The notes under the pieces are model-generated. The model ran no database searches and had not been told where the DNA came from. It was given only the letters and a program-made list of their open reading frames with translations. Of a stretch of DNA of 64,000 nt, positions 24,050-32,783 are shown one piece after another. Source of the DNA: Gemmata palustris (lineage in GTDB: Bacteria > Planctomycetota > Planctomycetia > Gemmatales > Gemmataceae); contig NZ_JAGKQQ010000002.1 of NCBI RefSeq assembly GCF_017939745.1, forward strand, positions 744,001 to 808,000, given 5' to 3'. Every line of letters begins with the position of its first letter. Positions within the stretch are counted from its first letter, which is position 1. Position numbers and translations under genes: made by a program.

Positions 24050-25307
24050 CAGTAGTTTCAAGGCGTTGCGTTGGTTGTAAGTGTATTGTGTGGCAGGGTA
24101 ATACATCGTGTGCGTGGGTATCGTGAGCGGATCCGTTGCGTGAGCCAGTCGAGCATCTCGGCCAACGGGAACTGGGCGACCCAGGCGGTCGGCGCGAGCC
24201 CGCGTGCCCGAGCGATCCGGAGCGTCAGGTACACCCACACCTGGCGCAACAGCAGGGCCACGCCCTCGAGCAGCAACCGGTACTCGGGGTTGGTGCTGGT
24301 GGTCCACCCGCGGGCCTGGTTCTTCTGCCGATAGCTGGTCTCGATCCCGAACCGCTCTCGGTACCGCCGGCGCCCCAACCGAGCCCGGTTCGCCTCCGAC
24401 ACGGCGGTCGCATCGCCCCACCCGCGGAACGCGTACACCCGGGCGTGCGATTCGCCCTTCCGTTGCCACACGAGCACCCGAGTCGATACCGCCTTGCGGC
24501 TCTTCTCGGTGACCCACTCCATGGTGGTGATGGTGCCGTGGGGTTGGGTGTAGCTGGCGTTGCGGCGGTTGGTACCGGTGCCCTTCTTGCGCATCGGGAC
24601 CGTGTAGCTCAGGTTCCGTTCCTGCAACAGCAACAGGGTCTCCCCGCTGTCGAACCCGGCGTCCAGAACCACCCCGCGGACCGTGAGCCCGCGGGCCGCC
24701 ACCTGGTCCAGAAGGGTCTGCACCTGCTGGTGCGGCTTGGTTCCTTTCGTCACGCTCATCAGCCCCACGGTGTACCGCCGGTGCTTGTGAATCAGTACCC
24801 CGGTGGCGTACGCGTGAAAGAACGAGGTCCCGGCCTTCTTGGGTCCGCCGATGATCCCCGGGGTGCTGCGATCCCCATAAAAGGGGACGTAATGCACATC
24901 GATGGCACACGTCCACCGGCGCCTCCGGTCCCGGCGCGTGAACCCCGCCACCTGGTGAAGGGCATCCACCAACCGGGCCGTGAGTTGGTCCCGGGAACCC
25001 CGGTTGGCGTGCATCGCCTGTCGCGCGGTCTCGTGGGAGAACCCGAAGTACCGGGTCACTACCGCGAACAACGTGCGGGTGGTGCCCGCGATCAACAGCA
25101 CCAGGTCGAGCAACTGGGTGCGCGTGACCGACCGCTTGTAGTCGGTCCAACCCAGGGCCCGTTCCAACGTTCGGCGCGTCAGTGCGTGGACCACCGCCGG
25201 GGTGATCGTAGAGTAACCACGTCGCATGGGAGGCTCCCGTTCAAGTGCCTGAGAACCTTGAACTTAGGAACTCCCATGCGGCACTGCCAAATCACTTGAA
25301 ACTACTG
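24050..25307 (-). mobile_element. Complete insertion sequence, IS4/ISH3-like, with 4-bp target duplication
   Basis: A 1258-bp element bounded by perfect 13-bp inverted repeats CAGTAGTTTCAAG (24050-24062 and 25295-25307). It is flanked directly by GCAA on both sides (24046-24049 and 25308-25311), as expected for a 4-bp target duplication. It contains one full-length transposase gene. The intact ends, gene and duplication suggest a recent insertion. It sits between the KS-beta-like and KS-alpha genes and separates what was probably one operon. Confidence 0.88.
24058..25227 (-). CDS. DDE transposase of the IS4/ISH3-like element
   Basis: A 389-residue DDE transposase. Catalytic residues are recognisable in [13 protein letters not shown] (first Asp), [10 protein letters not shown] (second Asp) and [13 protein letters not shown], the Y-(2)-R-(3)-E signature of the IS4 superfamily. 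The N-terminal 100 residues are basic and include [13 protein letters not shown], a probable DNA-binding helix-turn-helix. Its stop codon falls inside the left terminal inverted repeat. No frameshift or truncation is visible, so it is likely active. Confidence 0.88.
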   Translation of the reverse strand: MRRGYSTITPAVVHALTRRTLERALGWTDYKRSVTRTQLLDLVLLIAGTTRTLFAVVTRYFGFSHETARQAMHANRGSRDQLTARLVDALHQVAGFTRRDRRRRWTCAIDVHYVPFYGDRSTPGIIGGPKKAGTSFFHAYATGVLIHKHRRYTVGLMSVTKGTKPHQQVQTLLDQVAARGLTVRGVVLDAGFDSGETLLLLQERNLSYTVPMRKKGTGTNRRNASYTQPHGTITTMEWVTEKSRKAVSTRVLVWQRKGESHARVYAFRGWGDATAVSEANRARLGRRRYRERFGIETSYRQKNQARGWTTSTNPEYRLLLEGVALLLRQVWVYLTLRIARARGLAPTAWVAQFPLAEMLDWLTQRIRSRYPRTRCITLPHNTLTTNATP

Positions 25308-25539
25308 GCAAGGGAGCGGGAGGCGCAACCGGCCCCTGGTAGCACCCTGTTGAGCCGAGGCGTTTGGGCAACGGCACTAAACAGTCGTGCTGTCAACACA
25401 GTGTGGTGGGCCATACGCTGGGGGTCACTGTTTCCGCTCCCTTGCGGTCGCGGCTCGTTACAAAAATCCGAAACTGAAGCGAGCAATCGGTTCGCGACGT
25501 CGGACGGGTTCAGAGGCAATCTCTTCGACTGCCGGACCC

Positions 25540-25568
25540 CACCGGCCGGCTGGCACCGGCCGTTCGCC
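25540..25568 (-). repeat. Short interspersed palindromic repeat, copy 2
   Basis: A 29-base inverted copy of the repeat at 23978-24006, differing at one internal position (tgccagcc for tgtcagcc). It lies 15 bases before the start of the intact ketosynthase gene. Together, copies 1 and 2 bracket the IS element in opposite orientations. Confidence 0.7.
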
Positions 25569-25583
25569 AACAGAGTAAGCGCA

Positions 25584-26876
25584 ATGCGTAGGCGGGTCGT
25601 CATCACCGGAATGGGCGTCGTCACCCCGCTGGGGCACAGCGTGGGCGAGCTGTTCGCCGCACAAATCGAGGGGCGCACGGCCGTCGGGCCGATCACGCGC
25701 TTCGACGCCTCCGCGCTCCCCACCACGTTCGCCTCGGAAGTGAAACACTACGACCTCGCGAAGTACCTGAAGGACGCGACCCGGTACGCCCACAGCGGGC
25801 TGAACACCCGGTTCGCGCTCGGCGCGGCCCAGCAAGCGCTCGCGGACGCCGAACTGCTGGACGAGGGGCACGGCGATCGGGGGCGGATCGGCGTGTACCT
25901 CGGCGTCGGCGAAGGGCCGGAGAACTTCCCGGCCCTCATCAACAGCATCGCCGCCGCGGTCACGGGCGACGGCGACCGCGCCGACCCCGCTCGATTTATT
26001 GCCGCCCTGCGCCCGGCCCTCGACGCGCGGGGCGAGTCCGAGGTCGAAACGCACACCACCGTGGGCCACCTCGCGAACCAGTTCGCACTGGACGGCCCGA
26101 ACGTGTCCTGCCTCACGGCGTGCGCGGCCGGGTCGCAGGCGATCGGCGAGGCGGCGGAACTGATCCGCGCCGGCGACGCGGACGCGATGATCGCGGGCGG
26201 GTCGCAGAGCATGTTGCACCCGCTCGGCGTCGCCGGGTTCACCCGCCTCAGTGCCCTCTCGCAGCGGAGCGACAGCCCCCAGACCGCGAGCCGGCCGTTC
26301 GATCTCACGCGCGACGGGTTCGTGATCGGCGAGGGCGCGGGGGTCGTGGTGCTGGAGGAACTGACTCACGCCAAGGCGCGCGGGGCCACGATCTACGCCG
26401 AACTGACCGGCTACGGGTCCACGGCCGATGCGTACCGCATGACCGACCCGCACCCGGCCGGTAGGGGCGCGATCCGGTGCATGGCGAACGCGCTCGCCGA
26501 TGCCGGGCTCCGCGCGATCGACATCGGGTACATCAACGCCCACGGGACCAGCACCGCCGCGAACGACGCGATGGAAACGGCCGCGATCAAGTCGGTGTTC
26601 GGTAATTACGCCCACAAGGTGCCCGTTTCGAGCAGCAAGAGCATGCTCGGCCACCTGATCGCCGCCGCGGGCGTGGTCGAACTGGCGATCTCGGTAATGG
26701 CGATCCGCGCGGGCGTGCTCCCTCCGACCATCAACTACGAGACCAAAGATCCGGTCTGCGATTTGGACTACATCCCGAACGCCGCGCGCGAGGCGCGCGT
26801 CGATCACGTCCTCTCGAACAGTTTCGGGTTCGGCGGCCAGAACGTGTCCCTCACGGTGAGCCGCTACCGCGGGTGA
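25584..26876 (+). CDS. fabF: Beta-ketoacyl-ACP synthase II (intact, KS-alpha partner)
   Basis: A 430-residue condensing enzyme that elongates acyl-ACP with malonyl-ACP. All catalytic residues are present: Cys180 in [14 protein letters not shown], His320 in NAHGTST, Lys352 and His357 in SSKSMLGH, plus the C-terminal NSFGFGGQN glycine loop. Its length is normal. Its neighbour at 22651 is a catalytically dead homologue, so this gene may form the active half of a heterodimer for a specialised chain, or may act as an ordinary FabF. ATG 25584 is preferred; the longer open frame upstream runs into the IS end. The ribosome binding site (GAGTAAG) is weak. Confidence 0.88.
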   Translation: MRRRVVITGMGVVTPLGHSVGELFAAQIEGRTAVGPITRFDASALPTTFASEVKHYDLAKYLKDATRYAHSGLNTRFALGAAQQALADAELLDEGHGDRGRIGVYLGVGEGPENFPALINSIAAAVTGDGDRADPARFIAALRPALDARGESEVETHTTVGHLANQFALDGPNVSCLTACAAGSQAIGEAAELIRAGDADAMIAGGSQSMLHPLGVAGFTRLSALSQRSDSPQTASRPFDLTRDGFVIGEGAGVVVLEELTHAKARGATIYAELTGYGSTADAYRMTDPHPAGRGAIRCMANALADAGLRAIDIGYINAHGTSTAANDAMETAAIKSVFGNYAHKVPVSSSKSMLGHLIAAAGVVELAISVMAIRAGVLPPTINYETKDPVCDLDYIPNAAREARVDHVLSNSFGFGGQNVSLTVSRYRG

Positions 26877-26893
26877 CAAACAAGCGGCCACTT

Positions 26894-26932
26894 CACAGCG
26901 CTCGCCCGCGAAGCGCGCAGGCGAGCGCTGTG
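26894..26932. terminator. Terminator-like hairpin between fabF and the membrane protein gene
   Basis: A perfect 13-bp stem (26894-26906 with 26920-26932; arm cacagcgctcgcc) and a 13-base loop lie between the convergent fabF and membrane-protein genes, 17 bases after the fabF stop. It could terminate both strands. Confidence 0.55.
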
Positions 26933-26945
26933 CCCCACAACGCAC

Positions 26946-28349
26946 TCACCCGGTCGGGTTCGGCGCCCGACCGGTCCAGCGCTCGATCCAGCGCGACAAC
27001 ACCCCCGCCCGCGCCAAACTGACGAACACCGCGACCGGCAGCAGCACCACCCCCAATACGAGGAAATCGAGTCCGGGGACATCTTCGCGTAGTGCGCGGT
27101 ACCCGCGCCACGCGATCGTACCCACCCACCCGATTGCGACGGCGGCGCCGATCGCCCGGCGCCACCAGTCGCGCCGCCACAACGAAATCCCAACCGCGAG
27201 ACCGACCGCGGTCACCAGAAGCGCCGGCTGCGGCGCGGTCAGATCCTCGAACGTGAGCGCACCGGACTTCACGAACGCCAGTGCCGCGAGTGCCACACTC
27301 AACCCGTCTGGAGCCAGCGCGACCCCGCGAACCCATGCGTAGAGGTAAAACGCACTCGCCGCGAGGAGCGTAACGAACAGCGGCGCCCCGCCGAGTCGGG
27401 CCGCGAAGTGCCCGAGGAACTCCGTATAGATCGCGTCGTTCCGGTGACCGATCCCCGAAAGTACGACCAACCCCAGTGGCGCGGCGAGGGCGACCCAGCG
27501 CGTGCCTCGGCTATTCTCAACCAAGCCGAGTTCCAAAAGCAAAATCGCGATCACGAACCCGAACGGCACCAGGAAGTAAGGCCCGAAAATCAGTTGGTCA
27601 CTGGCGTTGGGCAGCAGGTGAAACGACCAGCACAGTAGAAACGCCCGCCCGCACACGGCGACCGCGAGGAACACAAACACCGACCACGGGTAGAACGGCC
27701 ACGGCCACGGGCTACCGTTGCCGCGCACGTATTCTCGACTTCGGCGAATAGCAGGAATAAGCGTGAGGAACACCAACCCCGCGACCGGCGCGAACCCCCA
27801 CAACCCCCACATCAGCGCCTCACTGTGCGGATCACTCACCACCGGCGCGAGCGCGAGCGGGTACAGGAAGAACAGCGCCAGCGCGAAGTGATACGGCAAG
27901 CGAAAGCGGAGCGGGAACCGCAGCCCGATGCCCCGCAAAACCAGCTCCGTCAGCGCGACCGCGAACACCAACCCGCCGATGAAGTACCCGCGCCCGCGCT
28001 CGGGGTTCAGCATGAGCAGTTCGTCGAACGTCACCGACGTCGCGAGAAACATCAGCACCACGAGCAGCAGCACGGTGCGGACGTCGTTCCACACGCGGGC
28101 GAACCGCACCAGCACCAGCGCGGCCAGCACGAGCAGAAGCGTGTACCCCGCCAGCCCGCCCATCAGTGCCCAGGAATCCGTGTCGCGTGCGTGGGCGCCG
28201 AACGACATGCGCAGCCCGAACAGGAACAACCCCGCACTAATAACGTAAAGCGGGTTGCTCGTGGACACCCACTGGAGAAGCGGAGGTGGCCCGCTCGCGG
28301 GTGGGGTCGAATCGGGAACATCGGGAACGGGAATATCAGCCGACGACAT
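26946..28349 (-). CDS. Polytopic membrane protein of unknown function
   Basis: A 467-residue integral membrane protein. A proline-rich N-terminal tail (about 1-30) is followed by at least ten hydrophobic segments, for example PLYVISAGLFLFGL, GGLAGYTLLLVLAALVLV, TVLLLVVLMFLATSV and LDFLVLGVVLLPVAVFVSLA. I recognise no transporter or enzyme motif. Such proteins, with short loops and no catalytic signature, are common in planctomycetes. ATG 28349 gives the full-length reading. It faces away from the DUF4139 gene, with a 274-bp divergent promoter region between them. Confidence 0.7.
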   Translation of the reverse strand: MSSADIPVPDVPDSTPPASGPPPLLQWVSTSNPLYVISAGLFLFGLRMSFGAHARDTDSWALMGGLAGYTLLLVLAALVLVRFARVWNDVRTVLLLVVLMFLATSVTFDELLMLNPERGRGYFIGGLVFAVALTELVLRGIGLRFPLRFRLPYHFALALFFLYPLALAPVVSDPHSEALMWGLWGFAPVAGLVFLTLIPAIRRSREYVRGNGSPWPWPFYPWSVFVFLAVAVCGRAFLLCWSFHLLPNASDQLIFGPYFLVPFGFVIAILLLELGLVENSRGTRWVALAAPLGLVVLSGIGHRNDAIYTEFLGHFAARLGGAPLFVTLLAASAFYLYAWVRGVALAPDGLSVALAALAFVKSGALTFEDLTAPQPALLVTAVGLAVGISLWRRDWWRRAIGAAVAIGWVGTIAWRGYRALREDVPGLDFLVLGVVLLPVAVFVSLARAGVLSRWIERWTGRAPNPTG

Positions 28350-28623
28350 GGTACGACCCTCGAAACTACGGGCCAGAATAACGAGTCGGGGAGATGAAAG
28401 ATGTGAGAACGGCTTCCCCGCTCGTGCCCGCTATCAGAAATGACGCCACCCGTGGCGCGCCAGTTCAAGGGCTTCAATGAGCCGCTCGCGGTAACAGAAT
28501 GTAACAATTCGTGCGACGCGGCAAACTCTTCGTGCCGCCAGAACGTCGGAATACGGTACCATCGGGTGCATTTGCGTTACGACCTTTCCCGCCCCATCCG
28601 GGGCTTCTTCACGAGGGCTGGGC

Positions 28624-30861
28624 ATGTTTCGCGCGAAGTGGCTGCTGTGGGGCGTTCCGGTCGCGGGCGCGGTCGGCCTGGGTGTGGGCGTCGATCAATG
28701 GCTCAGCGCGGCGGGCGAAGCGAAGCAAGACCTCAAACCCGCGACCACCCTCCCAATCACCCGCGTGGTGCTATTCAACAGCGGGGTCGGGTACTTCTCC
28801 CGAAGCGGTGAGGTGGAAGGCGAGGCCCGGGTCGACCTCACGTTCCCCGAATCGGATGTGAACGACCTGCTCAAGAGCATGGTCCTGGAAGACTTCGGCA
28901 ACGGGCGCATCAGCGCCGTCTCCTACGACTCCCGCGAGCCCATCGCGCGCACCCTTTCGTCGTTCGCGATCAACCTGAACGGGAACCCGACGTTCGCCGG
29001 GATCATCAGCCAGTTGCGCGGGGAGCGCATCGAGGTTGCCGTTAGCGCGACCGCGGCCAACCAACCGGGTAAGCTGAATGGCACCATCGTCGGGGTCGAG
29101 AAGCAGAAGGTTCCGGCCGGCACCCAGACCATCGACGCCGAAGTGCTGAACATGTGGTGCGCGGAGGGGATGCGCGCCATCAAGATGGCCGATATCCAGT
29201 CCCTGCGGTTCAGCAACCCGGTCATCGAGAGCGAGTTCCGGCGCGCCCTGGAGGTGCTGGCACTCTCGCACGACAGCCAGAAGAAGGCCGTGCAACTACA
29301 CTTCGCGGGCGAGGGCAAGCGCAGGGTCCAGGTCGGCTACGTGATCGACGCTCCCATTTGGAAAACCAGCTACCGACTCCTCATGAACGAGAAGGAGAAG
29401 CCGTACCTGCAGGGCTGGGCGATGGTCGAGAACCCCACCGACGAGGACTGGTCCACGGTCAAGATGGCGCTCGTCTCCGGGCGCCCGATCTCGTTCAAGA
29501 TGGACCTGTACAACCCGCTCTACGTGGATCGACCCACCGTCGAGCCCGAACTTTTCGCCTCGCTCCGCCCCGTCACTTACTCCGGCGGGTTCAACGGTAC
29601 TAAATTCGGCAACGACCTGCGGCAGGTCGAAGACCTCGCACGCGCGCCGATGGGCGGTGCGCCAATGGCGGCTCCGGCCCCTGGTGGTCCGGGCTTCGGT
29701 GCGCCGGGCCGGGGCGCCGGCGGCATCCCCGGAGGGGGCGGTTCCGGTGGGTTCGGTGGCGGCGACGGCAGGATGAAGCTGGCCGAGCCCCAAGACAAGC
29801 AGAGGGAAGTCGACCGCAAACGGTACGCGCAAGACTTCGGGCGCGAACTCGCCGGCAAGATGAACGCCGGCACGGTCGGCAACGCGGCGACGGCGGGTGC
29901 GCTGGGGGACTTCTTCCAGTACACGATCGACCACCCGGTCACGCTGGCCCGGCAGAAGAGCGCGCTGCTCCCCATCGTCGGGAAGGACATCGAAGGCACG
30001 CGGGTTTCGATCTACAACGCGAGCGTGCAAGGGAAGCACCCGCTGTTGGGTCTGCGGCTCAAGAACACGAGCGGCGCGCACTTGAACCAGGGGCCGATCA
30101 CCGTGTTCGAGGGGAGCGTGTACGCGGGCGACACGCGCGTACTGGACGTTCAGCCCAACGAAGAGCGCTTGCTGAGTTACGCCATCGACCTCGGAACGGA
30201 AGTCGATCCCAAGGCCGGCGCGGGCAAGCAGAAGATTACGAGCGTCAAGGCCGTGAAGGGCATCGTCACCACCGTGACCAAAATCACGGAAGAGACGACG
30301 TACAAGGCGATCAACCGCTCGCAGACGGACCGCACGCTGTTGATCGAGCACCCGAACCGCACGACCCAGCAGTTCAAGCTCGTGGACACCGATAAGCCGG
30401 CCGAGGACACGCCCGAGGTGCTCCGGTTCCAGACCCAGGTGAAGGCCGGCGAGACCAAATCGTTCACGGTCAAGGAAGAGAAGGACATCGCGCAGTCCTT
30501 CAGTCTGACCAACGGGGCCGAGAACCAGATCCGCTACTTCATCTCACTCTCCGAAGCGAGCCCGGGGCTCAAGGAGAAGCTCCACGAGGCCCTGAAGATC
30601 AAGGGCGACTGGGACACGAGCCTGCGCGAACTGCGCCAGGTGCAGTCCGACCTCCAGCGCCTGAGCGTGGACCAAGACCGCATCCGAAAGAACCTGCGTG
30701 AGACCCCGAAGGAAGCGGACGTGTACGCGACCTACCTGAAGAAGCTCTCGACCCAGGAAAAGGAAATCGACGCACTGACGGCCAAGGAGAAGGAACACAC
30801 CGCGGCCGAGTTCAAGGCGCGTAAGAAGTACGAAGACTACCTCGCCAACATCGGCGACTGA
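28624..30861 (+). CDS. DUF4139-domain secreted or membrane-anchored protein
   Basis: A 745-residue protein with an N-terminal hydrophobic anchor (LLWGVPVAGAVGLGVGV). Residues about 40-260 form an N-terminal beta domain including RVVLFNSGVGYFSRSGEV. The DUF4139 region covers roughly 230-640, with VGYVIDAPIWKTSYRLL and the GWAMVENPTDEDWSTVKM segment typical of the family. A Gly/Ala/Pro-rich linker lies at about 342-385, and a C-terminal coiled coil at about 650-745. Family members are beta-sandwich proteins of unknown function, often exported. A strong terminator hairpin follows directly. Confidence 0.8.
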   Translation: MFRAKWLLWGVPVAGAVGLGVGVDQWLSAAGEAKQDLKPATTLPITRVVLFNSGVGYFSRSGEVEGEARVDLTFPESDVNDLLKSMVLEDFGNGRISAVSYDSREPIARTLSSFAINLNGNPTFAGIISQLRGERIEVAVSATAANQPGKLNGTIVGVEKQKVPAGTQTIDAEVLNMWCAEGMRAIKMADIQSLRFSNPVIESEFRRALEVLALSHDSQKKAVQLHFAGEGKRRVQVGYVIDAPIWKTSYRLLMNEKEKPYLQGWAMVENPTDEDWSTVKMALVSGRPISFKMDLYNPLYVDRPTVEPELFASLRPVTYSGGFNGTKFGNDLRQVEDLARAPMGGAPMAAPAPGGPGFGAPGRGAGGIPGGGGSGGFGGGDGRMKLAEPQDKQREVDRKRYAQDFGRELAGKMNAGTVGNAATAGALGDFFQYTIDHPVTLARQKSALLPIVGKDIEGTRVSIYNASVQGKHPLLGLRLKNTSGAHLNQGPITVFEGSVYAGDTRVLDVQPNEERLLSYAIDLGTEVDPKAGAGKQKITSVKAVKGIVTTVTKITEETTYKAINRSQTDRTLLIEHPNRTTQQFKLVDTDKPAEDTPEVLRFQTQVKAGETKSFTVKEEKDIAQSFSLTNGAENQIRYFISLSEASPGLKEKLHEALKIKGDWDTSLRELRQVQSDLQRLSVDQDRIRKNLRETPKEADVYATYLKKLSTQEKEIDALTAKEKEHTAAEFKARKKYEDYLANIGD

Positions 30862-30874
30862 TGCGAGGTTCCAC

Positions 30875-30920
30875 GAAACGAGCTGGCCCGCGAGCTTCTG
30901 CTCGCGGGCCAGCTCGTTTC
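30875..30920 (+). terminator. Strong hairpin terminator after the DUF4139 gene
   Basis: A perfect 20-bp stem (30875-30894 and 30901-30920) with a 6-base loop begins 13 bases after the stop codon at 30861. The right arm ends in cgtttc. It is well placed to end the DUF4139 transcript. Confidence 0.75.
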
Positions 30921-31030
30921 ATATCCGCTAACTCAGCAACACCCAGCGCGAGCTACGCGGAAATCCGAACGCGGCCCCGGGCTTGCGGCCGGTGCCGGAA
31001 CAGTCATGCTGGGGAGCCAGAGGGCAACCG

Positions 31031-31777
31031 ATGACCGAAGCGGAATGGCTGGCGTGCGAAGCCCCAACCTCGATGCTCCGGGCGATCGGCGAAGGGGAAA
31101 AGGTGCTCTCGGCTGCCGACACGCGCCGGGCGCAGTTGTTCTTATGCGCGTGCTGCCGGCGCGTCGAAGTGATGCTCCCGAACTTCTGGAACCGGGCCGA
31201 ACCGGATACGGTCGAGCAGTCCGCGGATGGGCTAGCTTCGGACCAAGAGTACCAGGAAAGCGCGCACCGCATCCGCGACAGTGTGAGTGTGGTCCACCGG
31301 CGCTTCATCGATGAGGGCAGACCTATACACTGCGAGACCGGGCAGACCGGGGCGGAACTGCCCGTGCTGCGCGGGCTCCGTGAGGCGCTGGTGGAGGCGC
31401 GGCTCTTCCACGTGAGCGGGCGGGACACAACCACGGGGACCGCCCTCGCGCTTCAAACGGCCACGAATGAGAGCGAATTCCGGGAGAAAGTGTTCGGCAC
31501 CTTCCGCGCCGAACAATCCGCCCAAGTCGCACTTCTCCGCGACATTTTCGGGAACCCGTTCCGCCCCGTGGCCTTCTCCCCCTCGTGGCGCACCTCGACC
31601 ACTGTGGCGCTCGCGTCCCAAATGTACGAGTCGCGCGACTTCAGCGCGATGCCGATCCTGGCCGACGCGCTCCAGGACGCGGGCTGCAACAGCGCCGAGG
31701 TGCTCGACCACTGCCGCGGACCGGGGCCACATGTGCGCGGGTGCTGGGTCGTCGACTTGGTATTGGACAAAGAATAG
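31031..31777 (+). CDS. Planctomycete paralogue-family protein (MTEAEW...GPHVRGCW type)
   Basis: A 248-residue cytoplasmic protein. It begins MTEAEWLAC, contains RRAQLFLCACCRRVE near residue 33, an RAEQSAQVALLRDIFGNPFR segment near 160, and ends with ADALQDAGC and GPGPHVRGCWVVDLVLDKE. These blocks define a large lineage-specific family in Gemmataceae whose central region varies greatly, often as Ala/Arg repeats; here the centre is not repetitive. The function is unknown. The CxxCRR cluster is constant in the family and could bind metal, but that is a guess. Confidence 0.72.
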   Translation: MTEAEWLACEAPTSMLRAIGEGEKVLSAADTRRAQLFLCACCRRVEVMLPNFWNRAEPDTVEQSADGLASDQEYQESAHRIRDSVSVVHRRFIDEGRPIHCETGQTGAELPVLRGLREALVEARLFHVSGRDTTTGTALALQTATNESEFREKVFGTFRAEQSAQVALLRDIFGNPFRPVAFSPSWRTSTTVALASQMYESRDFSAMPILADALQDAGCNSAEVLDHCRGPGPHVRGCWVVDLVLDKE

Positions 31778-32144
31778 TGGGCGAGGGGATAAATCATTTG
31801 TATTTTTACGTTCACTAGTATACAATTTAACAATTCGCACACGCGGACCAAGTGTCCCAAGAGGTGGGGTAGGAGAGGCACGAGGATGGAAGCGAAATGT
31901 TAGCCCGATACCTACCCAAAGTGCGAAAATGTCAGCGTTTGTTAGCCTCAAACGCGGGACAATTTGGAGAGGGAATTGTCAAAAGACTGGAAATACTAGT
32001 CTTTCGCGCGTGAGTCGCGACGGGCGGCCGCCCCCGGTCCCAAAATGTTAGCAAATGTTAGCCTGCTCCCCCGGTCCCTCAGTTGACCGGGGTCCGCGCC
32101 CGCGATACGGTCGAATGCGGTTCCTTGTTTTCGAGGGTTTCAAC
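31778..32144. other. Low-GC intergenic stretch with TGTTAGC repeats
   Basis: This 367-bp gap is notably richer in A+T than its surroundings, especially 31790-32010. It contains four copies of TGTTAGC (31898, 31940, 32046 and 32055), with two in close tandem at 32046-32061. A 38-codon frame runs from ATG 31897 to TGA 32011 (MLARYLPKVRKCQRLLASNA...) but has no known homologue and may be chance. The GAGGG ribosome binding site of the next gene is at 32133-32137. Confidence 0.4.
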
Positions 32145-32612
32145 ATGCGGCCGATCGTCGTGTTACTCGCGGCTCTCGCACTGGTGCTCCAGCCCGGTCG
32201 CGCGCCCGCGCAGGGGTCCGGTACGAGCGGGTTCCAGATCGTGGACGCGAAAGTCGAAAAGGGCAAATTCATCTGGAGCGAATCGAAGGCGGTGCCGGTC
32301 GCCAAAGTGATCGAGGTGACCGTGAACGTCAACGGTGTCAACGTCGTCGAGAAGCGCACGGTGATCGAGTACGCGGCGACCACCACGACCCAGGGCCAAG
32401 ACCTGAAGGGGCTCACGGCCACGGACGCGAACGGGAAGGTCATCGGTGCCGACAAACTCGCGGAGCTGCTGAAAGAGCCCGCGCCGGTCGTGCTCGTGTC
32501 CGGCCTCATTTCGGACAAGCACCGCGCGCTGTTCAAGGACAAGACCGTATTCGTGGAACTGCAGTTACCGAAGCCCCCGGTTCCGCCGGCCCCGCCCGTC
32601 GATCCGAATTAG
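32145..32612 (+). CDS. Small exported protein of unknown function
   Basis: A 155-residue protein with a clear signal peptide (RPIVVLLAALALVLQPGRAPAQG). The mature part is beta-rich (VAKVIEVTVNVNGVNVVEKRTVIEY) and ends in a Pro-rich tail, KPPVPPAPPVDPN. I do not recognise a family. The start at ATG 32145 is supported by GAGGG seven bases upstream and by the signal peptide. It lies in the same direction as the patatin-like lipoprotein gene but is separated from it by about 170 bp. Confidence 0.65.
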   Translation: MRPIVVLLAALALVLQPGRAPAQGSGTSGFQIVDAKVEKGKFIWSESKAVPVAKVIEVTVNVNGVNVVEKRTVIEYAATTTTQGQDLKGLTATDANGKVIGADKLAELLKEPAPVVLVSGLISDKHRALFKDKTVFVELQLPKPPVPPAPPVDPN

Positions 32613-32783
32613 GACGGCGACCCGGCTGTGCGTTCGCGGCCCGAACGTTCTGGGCCGCGAACGCTTAATGGTGCGGTGTGCGCAGTGAAGGATTCCCACA
32701 GCACAGGTCGGTGTAATTTGCCGCTTCCGCATCAAATGCAACTGCCGTTGACACTGCCGCGGGCGGTGGGTACATCCCGCCGC

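Noticed and set aside
24014-25150. A second long minus-strand frame in the IS (378 codons)
   Set aside because: It overlaps the DDE transposase in another frame and has no transposase or accessory-protein features.
29640-29780. Frameshift or misassembly in the Gly/Pro-rich part of the DUF4139 gene
   Set aside because: The reading frame continues without interruption on both sides; it is a low-complexity linker.
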